DNA of 64,000 nucleotides from CAVPWP01 sp050789285 (GTDB lineage: Bacteria; Pseudomonadota; Alphaproteobacteria; Rhodobacterales; Rhodobacteraceae): NCBI RefSeq assembly GCF_050789285.1, contig NZ_JBOUVX010000002.1, forward strand, positions 62,001-126,000, given 5' to 3'. Position 1 is the stretch's first letter, and each line of letters starts with the position of its first letter. The notes beneath the pieces are model-generated. The model worked only from the letters and a program-made list of their open reading frames with translations. It was not told where the DNA came from and ran no database searches. Below are positions 34,099 through 42,559 of this stretch, piece by piece. Position numbers and translations under genes: made by a program.

Positions 34099-35220
34099 TC
34101 ATCCCGCGGCGCGCGCCCCTTCGCCGAGGACCGCAAGCTTTGACCAGGCAATCTCGGGATCGACCGCGCCGAAGCCCGCGAAGGTGCCGAAACCGCAATC
34201 CGACCCGGCGATCACCCGCTCGGCCCCGACGATGTCGACGAAGCGGTCAAGACGCTGGCGCACGAGTTCGGGGTGCTCGACGAAATTGGTCGTGGTATCG
34301 ACGACGCCGGGCACCAGCACCTTGTCGTCGGGAATGTCGGCGGCGCGATCGCGGAACACCGCCCATTCATGGCCGTGCCGGGGGTTCGACGTCTCGAACA
34401 GGACATAGCGCGCCTTGACCGACATCAGCGTGTCGAACATCCGCGCCATGGGGATGTCGCAGACATGGGGGCCCTCGTAGTTGCCCCAGCAGATATGCAC
34501 CCGGATCTTCTCGGCCGGCACGTCGGACAGCGCGTGGTTCAGCGCCTCGACGTGGGACTGGGCGACCCTCACGAAGTCGTCGTCCGAGAGGTTGGTGAAC
34601 AGCATGTGCCGCGACAGGGCAAGGTCGGGACAGTCAAGCTGAAGATCGAGGCCCGCGGCAACGATGGTCTGGTATTCCGACTTCATCGCGTCGGCCAGCG
34701 CCGCCAGATAGGCCTCGCGGCTCGGGTAGTGGGCATTCTGGAGGAAAAGCGAAATCACGCCGGGGGAGGCGGCATTCATGAAGCCGCGTTCGGCGCCATG
34801 GGCCGCCATCGCCGCCTGAAGATTGGCGATGTCCTTCCGAAGCGCGTCCTGATCCTTCGGCCGCACCTCGCCCACGCACATTGGGCGCGCGAACTTCGGG
34901 CCTGTGCCGGACATGGCGAGGCGGTCCAGAAAGGTCGGGTAAAGTTTCAGGTCCGCCGGCACGGTGCGCGGTCCATCGCCGCCGAAGCCCGTGTAGCGGT
35001 CCTTGACGTATGTGGCATAGCTGATCTTCGAGGTCTCGCCGTCCGAGACGATGTCGATACCCGCAGCGGTCTGGCGGCGGACGACCTCGTGGACCGCTTC
35101 AGCCATCACCAGGTCGAAGGCGGCCGGGTCGTGATCTTCGCCCCGTTCGCGCGCGAAAAGCTGATCGACCACGGCCTGGCTGCGGGGAAGGCTTCCGACA
35201 TGTGTCGCGAGAAGGGGCAT
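34099..35220 (-). CDS. MetE-like cobalamin-independent methyltransferase
   Basis: 373 residues, corresponding to the C-terminal catalytic half of MetE only. The zinc ligands are conserved: His and Cys in VHICWGNYEG, Glu in VLFETSN, Cys in GSDCGFGTF. The start is MPLLATHVGSLPRS, typical of the stand-alone 'methionine synthase II' family. It may transfer a methyl group to homocysteine or another thiol, from an unidentified donor. The leader (35221-35411) contains a possible Cys-rich upstream ORF, suggesting control by sulfur amino acids. Confidence 0.88.
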   Translation of the reverse strand: MPLLATHVGSLPRSQAVVDQLFARERGEDHDPAAFDLVMAEAVHEVVRRQTAAGIDIVSDGETSKISYATYVKDRYTGFGGDGPRTVPADLKLYPTFLDRLAMSGTGPKFARPMCVGEVRPKDQDALRKDIANLQAAMAAHGAERGFMNAASPGVISLFLQNAHYPSREAYLAALADAMKSEYQTIVAAGLDLQLDCPDLALSRHMLFTNLSDDDFVRVAQSHVEALNHALSDVPAEKIRVHICWGNYEGPHVCDIPMARMFDTLMSVKARYVLFETSNPRHGHEWAVFRDRAADIPDDKVLVPGVVDTTTNFVEHPELVRQRLDRFVDIVGAERVIAGSDCGFGTFAGFGAVDPEIAWSKLAVLGEGARAAG

Positions 35221-35280
35221 TTCGGTCCTTTCCAGGGGGCCGCCTGGCGTGTGCCCCGCAAAGTCATTCGTCGGGTTCAG

Positions 35281-35370
35281 TCAGACGGCCGTCGCGCCCC
35301 GGTCGGCGCCCGCGCCCCTGATCCTGAAGCCGCAACAAAGCGTCCTGTAATCGGAAACATCCACGGCCAT
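35281..35370 (-). CDS. Possible 29-aa upstream ORF with Cys-Cys pair (leader peptide)
   Basis: The frame reads MAVDVSDYRTLCCGFRIRGA and ends TAV. GGAG lies 9 bases before its ATG. It ends 60 bases before the MetE-like start. Two adjacent cysteine codons in a short ORF ahead of a sulfur-metabolism gene suggest a translation-sensing leader. Between its stop and the next start the sequence can fold (GGGGC...GCCCC and CCAGG...CCTGG) close to the GGAAAGGA ribosome binding site. Chance remains possible. Confidence 0.4.
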   Translation of the reverse strand: MAVDVSDYRTLCCGFRIRGAGADRGATAV

Positions 35371-35384
35371 CTTGTAGCGCTCCG

Positions 35385-35411
35385 AACAAAATGAAGCAAT
35401 ATCAATTTGTT
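35385..35411. promoter_or_regulatory. Operator-like inverted repeat in an AT-rich patch
   Basis: AACAAAATGA (35385-35394) and TCAATTTGTT (35402-35411) are inverted with 9 of 10 positions matching across a 7-base centre. It lies directly upstream of the possible leader ORF and MetE-like gene, so a regulator such as a LysR- or MetR-type protein could bind here. Not assigned. Confidence 0.45.
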
Positions 35412-35680
35412 AAGTTGCAATCCGGCCATCCGCCTCCTGCCGCATTGGCAAGGCCGGCTGGAGCCTTGCTACGGAGATGCCACGATTTCAGTGGATTTAG
35501 TCGAAGTAATGCCTCATTAGTATTGCTAATTGGTATGCGTAGGTAGTGAGTGAAATGTTTCCCCGATCCGCAGGTGACGGCGTGTGTTGCCCCCGGCGGG
35601 ACGGACGTGAAGAGTACCTGGGGTAAGGTGTGAAGACGATGTTGATGTATGTAATCGGTTCCTTGAGTTTCCCCTGCCCC
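35412..35680. other. AT-richer intergenic stretch, no gene recognised
   Basis: This is a 270-base region of lower GC content than its surroundings. It holds short dyads (CCAC-GATTTCA-GTGG near 35480; ATTAG-TATTG-CTAAT at 35516-35530) but no supported reading frame. It must contain the promoters for the leftward MetE-like leader and the rightward 58-aa gene, and could hide a small RNA. Confidence 0.4.
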
Positions 35681-35712
35681 GATGCGTCCGGCCCCACGCG
35701 GCCGGACGCATC
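35681..35712 (+). promoter_or_regulatory. Long perfect hairpin before the 58-aa membrane protein
   Basis: GATGCGTCCGGCC-CCACGC-GGCCGGACGCATC, a perfect 13-bp stem with a 6-base loop. It ends 29 bases before the ATG of the small gene. No T-run follows on either strand. It could be an attenuator, a stability element, or the 3' end of an upstream small RNA. Confidence 0.5.
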
Positions 35713-35741
35713 GCGGCACGTGACACGGAAGGGTTGAGGCC

Positions 35742-35918
35742 ATGATGACCCTTCTTCTGTCCGGCGCGGCCGCACTTATCTTGCTGGCGATCCTTTGGGT
35801 GCGCGTGACCAAGCGCGATCAGGCAAAAGCGCGCCACAAGAAAGTCACCTCGCATCTCGACTGGCGCGCCCCGGTCCGGTCGAGCGGCCGCATGCGGGCA
35901 CGGCCCTCGCGCATCTGA
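35742..35918 (+). CDS. 58-aa single-pass membrane protein
   Basis: MMTLLLSGAAALILLAILWV forms a membrane segment at the very N-terminus, followed by a strongly basic cytoplasmic tail (VTKRDQAKARHKK; RSSGRMRARPSRI). GAGGC precedes the start; an ATG one codon later is equally possible. The composition is that of small Rhodobacterales membrane proteins of unknown role. It is convergent with the CoA-transferase gene; the 33 bases between them contain an imperfect stem (ACGGACG...CGTCCGT). Confidence 0.6.
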   Translation: MMTLLLSGAAALILLAILWVRVTKRDQAKARHKKVTSHLDWRAPVRSSGRMRARPSRI

Positions 35919-35951
35919 CGGACGCCGGGCCGGCCTCGTCCGTCCCTCGAG

Positions 35952-37880
35952 TTACTTCCGCGTCTCGAGAAAAGCGCGGGCCTCCTCTGCGGTTTCGAAG
36001 ATGTGGGCGGGCCTCTGTCGCCCCAGCGCCGCACCCAGCTTCATCCGCATGAACGCCGATCCCGCATATCGGGTCACGCGGCCATAGAAGCGTGACTCGA
36101 GGTCCCTCACCATCTCTGCATAGGTCGCTTCGACCGCCTCGTCGATCCGCGCGCCGTCGTAATTGACGATCACGTCTACCCGCCGGCCGAGCGGCGCGCA
36201 AAGCTGCTCGACGCGCGCGCGCACGCGCTCGACATCGGATGGCGTCCGAAGGCGCAGCTTCTCGAAATTGATGAAGAGGCGCCCCGACCTCGGGTCGAAA
36301 GCGATCCGCTCCTCGAGGTCGAGATGAAGAAGCTCGCGCCGCAGGTTCATCGGTTCGGGGCGGAACAGCCGGGCGTCCATTTCGGCGACCTCGCCGAGGA
36401 TCGGGGCAAAATCCATAAGCGCAAGGATGTCGCGGTCGATGTCGATCCCGGGCGCAACCTCAGTGAGGCGCAGACCGTCGGGCGTCAGTTCGAACACGCA
36501 GCGCTCGGTCACGTAAAGCGCCGGTCGGCCCTGGGCCGCGGCGTGCGCGCCCGCGAAGGTGACGTGACCGACCGCGGCAAGGAACTTGCGCGCCCGTCCT
36601 TCTTGCGCGATGGCCAGCTTGCCCCCGGAGATGTCCAGAAGAAGCCCGCCCGCCGTGAAGGTCCCGGCGAAGACCACCCGACGGGCATTCTGACTGATGT
36701 TGATGAACCCGCCCGCGCCGGCAAGCTTCGGCCCGAAGCGCGAGACGTTCACATTGCCAGCGGCGTCCGCCTCGGCCATGCCCAGAACGGCGAGGTCGAG
36801 GCCGCCGCCATCGTAAAGATCGAACTGCTGGTTCTGCGCGACGATGGCGTCGGTGTTGATCGCGGCCCCGAAGTCCAGCCCCGACGCCGGACGGCCGCCG
36901 ATGACGCCGGGTTCGGCGGTCAGCGTGACCTGATCGAGAAGGCCCTCTTCATCGGCAACGGCCGCGACACCCTCAGGCATGCCGATGCCAAGGTTGACGA
37001 TCCCGTTCACCGGCAACTCGAAGGCGGCTCGGCGCGCGATGATCTTGCGGGCATCTAGTGGCAGCGGTTCGGTTGCACCGTCGGGCGCGCGGAACTGTCC
37101 GGCAAAGAGGTGCGAATAGGCTGTGGCATAGGTTTGCATGTGGTTTTCGGGCCGCGCCACGACGACTGCATCGACCAGCGCGGCGGGAATGACCACGTCG
37201 CGCGGGTTCAGCGCCCCGCGCGCGGCGATGCGTTCGACCTGGACGATCACCATGCCGCCCGAGTTCCTGACCGCCATCGCCTGCGCGAGGTTGTCGATGA
37301 TCAGCGCCTCGCGCTCCATCGAGATGTTGCCCTGCGTGTCCGCCGTCGTGCCCCGCAGAAGCGCAACGTCGATCGGGAAGGCGCGGTAGAACAGGCAGTT
37401 GCGCCCACCCAGCGAGACGAGCTCGACAAGGTTTTCGGTCGTCGCGGCGTTGAGCTTGCCGCCGTCAAGGCGCGGGTCGACGAAGGTGTGCAGCCCGACA
37501 TGGGTGATGGTGCCGGGCTTTCCCGCGGCGATGTCGCGGTAGAGGTGGCTGATCACACCCTGCGGAAGGTTGTAGGCTTCGATCCGGCCCGACGTCGCGA
37601 GTTCGGCCACCTTCGGGATCAGCCCCCAATGGCCGCCCACCACACGGCGAAGCAGCCCGTCGTGGCCCAGCCGGTTCAGGCCGCGCGCCTTTCCGTCGCC
37701 CTGCCCCGCAGCAAAGATCAGCGTCAAGCCGCGCGGATCTCCGGTTTCGAGAAAGCGCTCTTCAAGGGCCAGAAGCAATTCGTCCGGCACGCCGATGCCG
37801 ACGAATCCCGAGGTCGTGATGGTATCGCCCGGATGGATAAGGGCCACGGCGTCGGCAGCGGGAATGATCTTCGTCTTCAC
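35952..37880 (-). CDS. Fused acyl-CoA:acetate/propionate CoA-transferase
   Basis: 642 residues containing both CoA-transferase halves: alpha (about 1-250, VALIHPGDTITTSGFVGIGVPDELL) and beta (about 265-510, GIVNLGIGMPEGVA). The likely catalytic glutamate is in LTAEPGVIGG, and GSxxD-like loops are present (DFGAAINTDA). It swaps CoA between an acyl-CoA and a carboxylate. Related propionate and acetoacetate CoA-transferases are ~520-530 residues; here some 110 extra C-terminal residues follow (RRELLHLDLEERIAFD onward), forming an additional domain. No acyl-CoA pathway genes adjoin it. Confidence 0.9.
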   Translation of the reverse strand: MKTKIIPAADAVALIHPGDTITTSGFVGIGVPDELLLALEERFLETGDPRGLTLIFAAGQGDGKARGLNRLGHDGLLRRVVGGHWGLIPKVAELATSGRIEAYNLPQGVISHLYRDIAAGKPGTITHVGLHTFVDPRLDGGKLNAATTENLVELVSLGGRNCLFYRAFPIDVALLRGTTADTQGNISMEREALIIDNLAQAMAVRNSGGMVIVQVERIAARGALNPRDVVIPAALVDAVVVARPENHMQTYATAYSHLFAGQFRAPDGATEPLPLDARKIIARRAAFELPVNGIVNLGIGMPEGVAAVADEEGLLDQVTLTAEPGVIGGRPASGLDFGAAINTDAIVAQNQQFDLYDGGGLDLAVLGMAEADAAGNVNVSRFGPKLAGAGGFINISQNARRVVFAGTFTAGGLLLDISGGKLAIAQEGRARKFLAAVGHVTFAGAHAAAQGRPALYVTERCVFELTPDGLRLTEVAPGIDIDRDILALMDFAPILGEVAEMDARLFRPEPMNLRRELLHLDLEERIAFDPRSGRLFINFEKLRLRTPSDVERVRARVEQLCAPLGRRVDVIVNYDGARIDEAVEATYAEMVRDLESRFYGRVTRYAGSAFMRMKLGAALGRQRPAHIFETAEEARAFLETRK

Positions 37881-37956
37881 TGCGTGCCCTCCTGCCCGGG
37901 AAGGCTACACAGACCTCCGCCCAAGAGCGAGAGGACGTGCAGGATCGTCCCTGTGG

Positions 37957-38799
37957 TCAGTATCCGCCGTAGGGATAGCCCGTTTCTTCCTCGTGGAAGC
38001 GGCACTTGTTGAGCACGACGCCAAGCACGTTGGTATGTTCGGCGATCTGACGCTCGCAGGTGTCGACCTGCGAAACCGATGTGATTTCGGCCCCGGCGAT
38101 CAGAAGCACACAATCGACATTCTTCAGGAACCCGGTCGTGTCGTCGCTGGCAAGGATCGGCGGAAGATCGAAAAGCATGAGATCGGGCTGATATTCGGCC
38201 TCGATCGCGTCGAGCTGGCGCCCGGTGGCATCGCGCTGAAGCAGCTGCGCGCTGTCCTTGCTGGCGCCATTGCTGAGCGACAGAGCGACGTTGTCGCCAA
38301 CCCGAAGGGCCTGATGCTCGAAGTCGACGGTGCCGCTGAGAAGTTCACGAACGCCGTGGTCGGGCCTGGCCCCCAGTATCCGGGCAAGGGAGGGACGACG
38401 GAGATCGAGGTCGAAAAGAATCACGCTTTTGTCGAGCTGTCGGGTGAAGCCCAGCGCAAGGTTCGCCGCGGTCGTCGTCTTGCCGCACCCCATCGTGGGC
38501 GACGTGATCGCAAGCCGTTTCCAGCCGTTCTTGCGCATCTGTAGGATCGTCTTCGTGCGCAGAAGATCGAATTCGGCCGCGGAATCGCCCCCGCCGTAGG
38601 AAAAGACCCGGTTGCGGACAAGCAACGTCGGGTCAAGGTCGATTGGACCGAGGCCATGCCAGAGCGGCGCGGTTTCGCGGAAGCCCTGACGCTCTTCGCG
38701 CGGTCGCGGGGCGACCTGATCCTTCACCGTCGGCGCCGGAACCGTCGACCCGTCCCGCTTCTTGCGGGCCTTTTCGAGGGCAAGTTGGAGCTTTTCCAT
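37957..38799 (-). CDS. CpsD/ExoP-type polysaccharide tyrosine-kinase-like ATPase
   Basis: 280 residues. P-loop ATPase of the bacterial tyrosine kinase family: Walker A TSPTMGCGKTTTAANLA, Walker A' VILFDLDLRRPS, Walker B LMLFDLPP. The C-terminus ends TGYPYGGY, with tyrosines suited to autophosphorylation. It works with the Wzz-like protein encoded 50 bases upstream to control polymer length and export. The ATG at 38799 (AAGGA 7 bases upstream) is preferred over an adjacent GTG. Confidence 0.92.
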   Translation of the reverse strand: MEKLQLALEKARKKRDGSTVPAPTVKDQVAPRPREERQGFRETAPLWHGLGPIDLDPTLLVRNRVFSYGGGDSAAEFDLLRTKTILQMRKNGWKRLAITSPTMGCGKTTTAANLALGFTRQLDKSVILFDLDLRRPSLARILGARPDHGVRELLSGTVDFEHQALRVGDNVALSLSNGASKDSAQLLQRDATGRQLDAIEAEYQPDLMLFDLPPILASDDTTGFLKNVDCVLLIAGAEITSVSQVDTCERQIAEHTNVLGVVLNKCRFHEEETGYPYGGY

Positions 38800-38850
38800 C
38801 ACCTGTTCCTTACTGGCAACTTGAGACCCGGCATCACAGGACCCCGCGGA

Positions 38851-40401
38851 TCAGAACGGCATCATATCGCTGAGGCCCAGTTTGTCGGCCACGCGCGAAA
38901 ACAGAAGATCGAGCGGCAGGTAATAGGTGTGGGCCGCCCAAAGTGTGACCGCCACGGCAGCCACACCGCCGCCGATCACGATCGACCAAAGCAGACGGCG
39001 GCGTCGGCGTTCGGTATCGGTCTCGATATACGAGAGCACGGCGAAGGGCGTGATGCCCAGCGCCGTCGTCAGTTCCCGGGGGCGTCGGATCGCCGTATTC
39101 AGAAGCTCGAGCAGGACGAAAAGACCGCCCGCCGCGAGGAACCCGGCAAGAACCCCGGCCTGGGCGATGCGCGGCCGGTTCGGGCCCGTCGGATTGGTGG
39201 GAATCGATGCCTGTTCAAGAACAGTGATGCGTTCGCCCTTCGACAGAAGTTCGATGCGCTCGCCGGTCTGGGCCTGGGCAAGGCGCGCGACGGCGGCGTT
39301 GTACTGGGACTGGATGTTAGTGTAGTCGCGCTCGAGCGCCTCGAGCGCGATCGCGTTGGCCGGCGTGCGGGCGATCGAGTCCGAGACGCGTCCGAGTTCC
39401 GCTCCGGCCTCGTCGACCTGCCGCGCAATGTAGTCGATCTGCGCCTCGATCTGTCCGATCTCGACGTCGAGGATCGAAGCCGGTTCCTCGCCTTCCGTCG
39501 CGACGCCGGGGGACTGGGCTGCGACAGCCGTCTCAAGCTGGGCGATCCGGGTGCGCAGCAGGACCACCCGCGGATTCTGTTCCGAATAGATCGTGAGAAG
39601 ATCGTTCAGCTGACGCTGCAGTTCCTGAAGCTGGCGCTGCTCGGGCGTGAGATCCGCCTGGTTGACAAGCCCGAGCGAACCGCTGGCCTTGTAGATCGCG
39701 ATGATGCGCTCTTTCTGTTCCGTCAGTTCGTTGATCCGGCGCTCGCCTTCCGCCACACGCTCCTGCAGGAAGGTCTGGCGGCTCAGGCGGAACTCGAGGT
39801 TGTCGGGAAGGGCATCCGCATTGCTTTGCTTGAAGCGAAGGATGCGGTCCTTCTGGATGTCGAGGTCGGCACCAAGGCGGTCGACCTCCTGCCGGAAGAA
39901 CACTTCGGTGTCCTCGGCCCGGTTGGTCCGGTAACGGACGTTCTCGTCGAGGATCAGCGTCACGAATTCGTTGACCACGCCGGCGGCAGTCCGGGGGTCG
40001 GAAGCCTCGAAGCTGATGGTCATCAACGTCGCCCGGTTGCGCCCGCTGGTGCTGCGCACCTGGGTCTTGCGGCGCATCTCTTCCACGACGGTATCCGGCG
40101 TCATGTTCGCGATGTTCGGGAAGACGCTATACTTGTTGGCGACGTCGATCAGGTTCGCGCGCGTCAGCAAGCGCTGTTGAACCAGATCCAGCTGCTCGGC
40201 CGCGTCGGTCTGGACCGTCGACGGCGCAAGGTTGTCGGGAATCGCGGCCGCTTCGACCAGCAGGCGGGCGCTGGTGCTGTAGACCGTCGGCGCCTGGACC
40301 GCGACCGCAACGCCCAGCCCGGCAACGACAAGGACAGTGAGCGCCATGAAGGGCAGACGGCGCCAAAGAAGAGCGAGGTAGAACTTGATCTGGGATTTCA
40401 T
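38851..40401 (-). CDS. Wzz/GNVR-type polysaccharide chain-length protein
   Basis: 516 residues. Membrane helix near the N-terminus (LPFMALTVLVVAGLGVAVAV), long periplasmic coiled-coil arms (FRQEVDRLGADLDIQKDRIL; ERRINELTEQKERIIAIYK; QLNDLLTIYSEQNPRVVLLRTRI), then GPNRPRIAQAG before a second membrane helix. Layout and length fit the EPS chain-length determinants of exosortase-type loci. Starts in a 4-base overlap with the ExeA-like gene. It cooperates with the CpsD-like ATPase downstream. Confidence 0.92.
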   Translation of the reverse strand: MKSQIKFYLALLWRRLPFMALTVLVVAGLGVAVAVQAPTVYSTSARLLVEAAAIPDNLAPSTVQTDAAEQLDLVQQRLLTRANLIDVANKYSVFPNIANMTPDTVVEEMRRKTQVRSTSGRNRATLMTISFEASDPRTAAGVVNEFVTLILDENVRYRTNRAEDTEVFFRQEVDRLGADLDIQKDRILRFKQSNADALPDNLEFRLSRQTFLQERVAEGERRINELTEQKERIIAIYKASGSLGLVNQADLTPEQRQLQELQRQLNDLLTIYSEQNPRVVLLRTRIAQLETAVAAQSPGVATEGEEPASILDVEIGQIEAQIDYIARQVDEAGAELGRVSDSIARTPANAIALEALERDYTNIQSQYNAAVARLAQAQTGERIELLSKGERITVLEQASIPTNPTGPNRPRIAQAGVLAGFLAAGGLFVLLELLNTAIRRPRELTTALGITPFAVLSYIETDTERRRRRLLWSIVIGGGVAAVAVTLWAAHTYYLPLDLLFSRVADKLGLSDMMPF

Positions 40402-41252
40402 TCCGCCGCATCCCCCATGACATCGGGCGTACTCACAAAGATGCCGTCACGGATGACCTCGTTCACGATCTCGCGTCCGATGGTCTTCCGCTCTTCCGTG
40501 GCGGCATAGACAAGGCAGAAGTCACACAGCTTGTTGACAAGCCGCGGCACCCCGCCGGTCTTTTCGTAGATCACGTCGACGGCGTCGGGCGAAAACTCGG
40601 TTCCGGTGCCCCCGGCGTGCTGCAACCGGTGCTGGATGTAGCCCTGCACGGTGGCAAGATCCATAGCCGGGATGTGATAGGTGGCGGTCACGCGCTGAGC
40701 GAACTGGCGCAGTTTCGGCTGCAGGATCAGATGGCGAAGCTCGGGCTGGCCGACAAGGATCAACTGCAGCAACTCGTCCTTGTTCGAGTTGATGTTCGTC
40801 AGCATCCGCAGCTCTTCAAGGCCTTCGACCGACAGGTTCTGCGCCTCGTCGATGATCAGCACGACACGCCGCCCCTCGGCGTATTCCCCGATCACGAAGT
40901 CCTGAAGCTGCTGGAACAGCGCCACATAGGACCCCGAAAGGTCCGCCGCGATCCCAAGCGCGTTCAGCACCCACTGCAGAAGTTCACCCCGGTTCCCCTG
41001 CGCGTTCGAGATGAGGCCGACGGTGACGTCCCGGTCGAGAAGGCGTAGGAGCTTCTGGATCAGGGTGGTCTTGCCGGCCCCCACTTCGCCCGTGACGACG
41101 GTGATCGGCGCACAGGTCAGCACGCCATATTCGAGCACCGAGAAGGCGCGCCGGTGCGCCCGCGACCAGAACAGGAAATCAGGATCGGGCAGCAGGGTGA
41201 ACGGCCGCTCGTTGAACCCGAAGAACTCAGTATAAAGGCCGTGGCCCGCCAT
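40398..41252 (-). CDS. ExeA-like AAA ATPase of EPS/exosortase loci
   Basis: 284 residues. FFGFNERPFTLLPDPDFLFW is the diagnostic N-terminus of the general-secretion-ATPase-like family found in EPS loci. Walker A VTGEVGAGKTTL, Walker B VVLIIDEAQNL, and an AAA lid with GGVPRLVNKLCD. It probably energises assembly of the export machinery. The ATG at 41252 is used; GTG at 41255 is also in frame. It is the first gene of the leftward EPS arm. Confidence 0.92.
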   Translation of the reverse strand: MAGHGLYTEFFGFNERPFTLLPDPDFLFWSRAHRRAFSVLEYGVLTCAPITVVTGEVGAGKTTLIQKLLRLLDRDVTVGLISNAQGNRGELLQWVLNALGIAADLSGSYVALFQQLQDFVIGEYAEGRRVVLIIDEAQNLSVEGLEELRMLTNINSNKDELLQLILVGQPELRHLILQPKLRQFAQRVTATYHIPAMDLATVQGYIQHRLQHAGGTGTEFSPDAVDVIYEKTGGVPRLVNKLCDFCLVYAATEERKTIGREIVNEVIRDGIFVSTPDVMGDAAE

Positions 41253-41717
41253 CACGCCTATCCGTTACGCCCGTCCGCGGCACAAATCGTGCCGATACAT
41301 TGCCTGAACTTGGGGCCTGCCCCACAAGATTGCCATTCTAACACGTTCTTCTTGTCCATCTTGTGGCAAATCTACACGAAAGCTTGACCGCATCCACACC
41401 AGGGGCGGCCAGGAGCACCGATGTTGCATCTGGGCCGACAGTGGAGGCCTTCGCTTCGGTTTGTTTCGCTGGCATCCGCCCCGTCCGGTTCGACAACGTA
41501 TCGAAAAAACCCTATCTCGGGCAATCCGCCACAAGTTTCAGATCGTTATCGCGGCTGCTTAAGATGCAATCACATAAAAAACTTCAAAAAACTGCGCCAT
41601 GATGATACCCACGGTCTGTCCGGGCAGATGCGTGATTCTGAGTCGTCGCCGGGCATGTTGACGAGTGAACAGCTGCCTGCAGTAATAAAAGGTGCCGGTT
41701 TTGTCCGGTAGGGTAAT
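41253..41717. other. Divergent promoter region of the EPS locus
   Basis: 465 bases with no supported gene, separating the two EPS arms. It is AT-richer near 41540-41600. It contains three copies of a CCACAAG-type motif: CCACAAGATTG (41322-41332), its inverse CCATCTTGTGGC (41356-41367), and GCCACAAGTTTC (near 41529). The first two form an inverted pair. It probably holds promoters for both arms and regulator sites. Confidence 0.5.
41658..41686 (+). promoter_or_regulatory. Candidate promoter of the rightward EPS arm
   Basis: TTGACG (41658-41663), a 17-base spacer and AGTAAT (41681-41686) lie 31 bases before the sugar-transferase ATG. Pattern match only. Confidence 0.45.
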
Positions 41718-42413
41718 ATGACAGTTCCTGTTACTGACGTTTCCAACAGCATCAAGGTCACTGGTTTCGACCAGAGCGTTGCGTCCAAGGCGCTCGCCAG
41801 GAAACCTGCACCATACAGAACCTATGTGAAGCGCCTGCTCGACGTGACGTTCGTGCTGGCTGCATCCGTGGTGGTTGTTCCGCTTGTCGCCGTACTTGCC
41901 GTGGCGGTCTGGATGGGGGGCGGCTCGCCCTTCTACACCCAGACGCGCGTCGGTCGTGGCGGGCGCACCTTCCGCATCTACAAGCTTCGGACCATGGTCC
42001 CGAACGCCGAGGCCATTCTGGCCGAGCGGCTGAGCGAATCCCCGGCCCTGCGCGAGGAATGGAACAGCACGCAGAAGCTCAAGGAAGATCCCCGGATCAC
42101 GACCTTCGGGCGCCTGCTGCGCAAATCCTCGCTGGACGAACTGCCGCAACTGATGAACGTGCTTCGGGGGGACATGTCGCTTGTGGGACCTCGCCCGATG
42201 CTCGAATCCCAGGTCTCGCTTTATCCGGGCAGCGCTTACTACCGCCTGCGTCCCGGTCTGACCGGGTTCTGGCAGATCTCGGATCGCAACGAATGCGACT
42301 TCTCCGACCGCGCCAGGTTCGACGAGGCCTACGATCGCAGCCTTTCGCTGGGGACCGACCTGCGGGTTCTGGCTGCGACGGTAGGCGTTGTGCTTCGCGG
42401 CACCGGCTACTGA
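41718..42413 (+). CDS. Undecaprenyl-phosphate sugar phosphotransferase (EPS initiating)
   Basis: 231 residues, ExoY/WcaJ C-terminal type. One membrane segment (VTFVLAASVVVVPLVAVLAVAVW) is followed by the catalytic region with FRIYKLRTM, KEDPRITTFGRLLRKSSLDE, LPQLMNVLRGDMSLVGPRP and RPGLTGFWQ, all hallmark motifs. It loads the first sugar-1-phosphate onto the lipid carrier at the inner membrane. First gene of the rightward arm. Without the N-terminal four-helix domain it is a short ExoY-like form. Confidence 0.95.
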   Translation: MTVPVTDVSNSIKVTGFDQSVASKALARKPAPYRTYVKRLLDVTFVLAASVVVVPLVAVLAVAVWMGGGSPFYTQTRVGRGGRTFRIYKLRTMVPNAEAILAERLSESPALREEWNSTQKLKEDPRITTFGRLLRKSSLDELPQLMNVLRGDMSLVGPRPMLESQVSLYPGSAYYRLRPGLTGFWQISDRNECDFSDRARFDEAYDRSLSLGTDLRVLAATVGVVLRGTGY

Positions 42414-42559
42414 TCCAGATCGGTCGGAGCGTCTTTCGCAAGCCGGTTGGTCAGCCCGCGAGTCCCAACAATGCTCACGGAAAGTTTCCGGATCGCGTGA
42501 CCACCGGGGTGGCCGCGTGACATAACCGGCGCTAATCTGCGCCGGCAATCTCGGGAGGA

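Noticed and set aside
35402..35812. 136-codon frame on the - strand in the intergenic gap
   Set aside because: No ribosome binding site or domain, crosses the perfect 13-bp hairpin and runs antisense to the 58-aa gene.
37957..38799. Chromosome-partitioning ParA as alternative for the P-loop ATPase
   Set aside because: It lacks a ParB neighbour, has the tyrosine-rich tail of BY-kinases, and directly follows Wzz- and ExeA-like genes.
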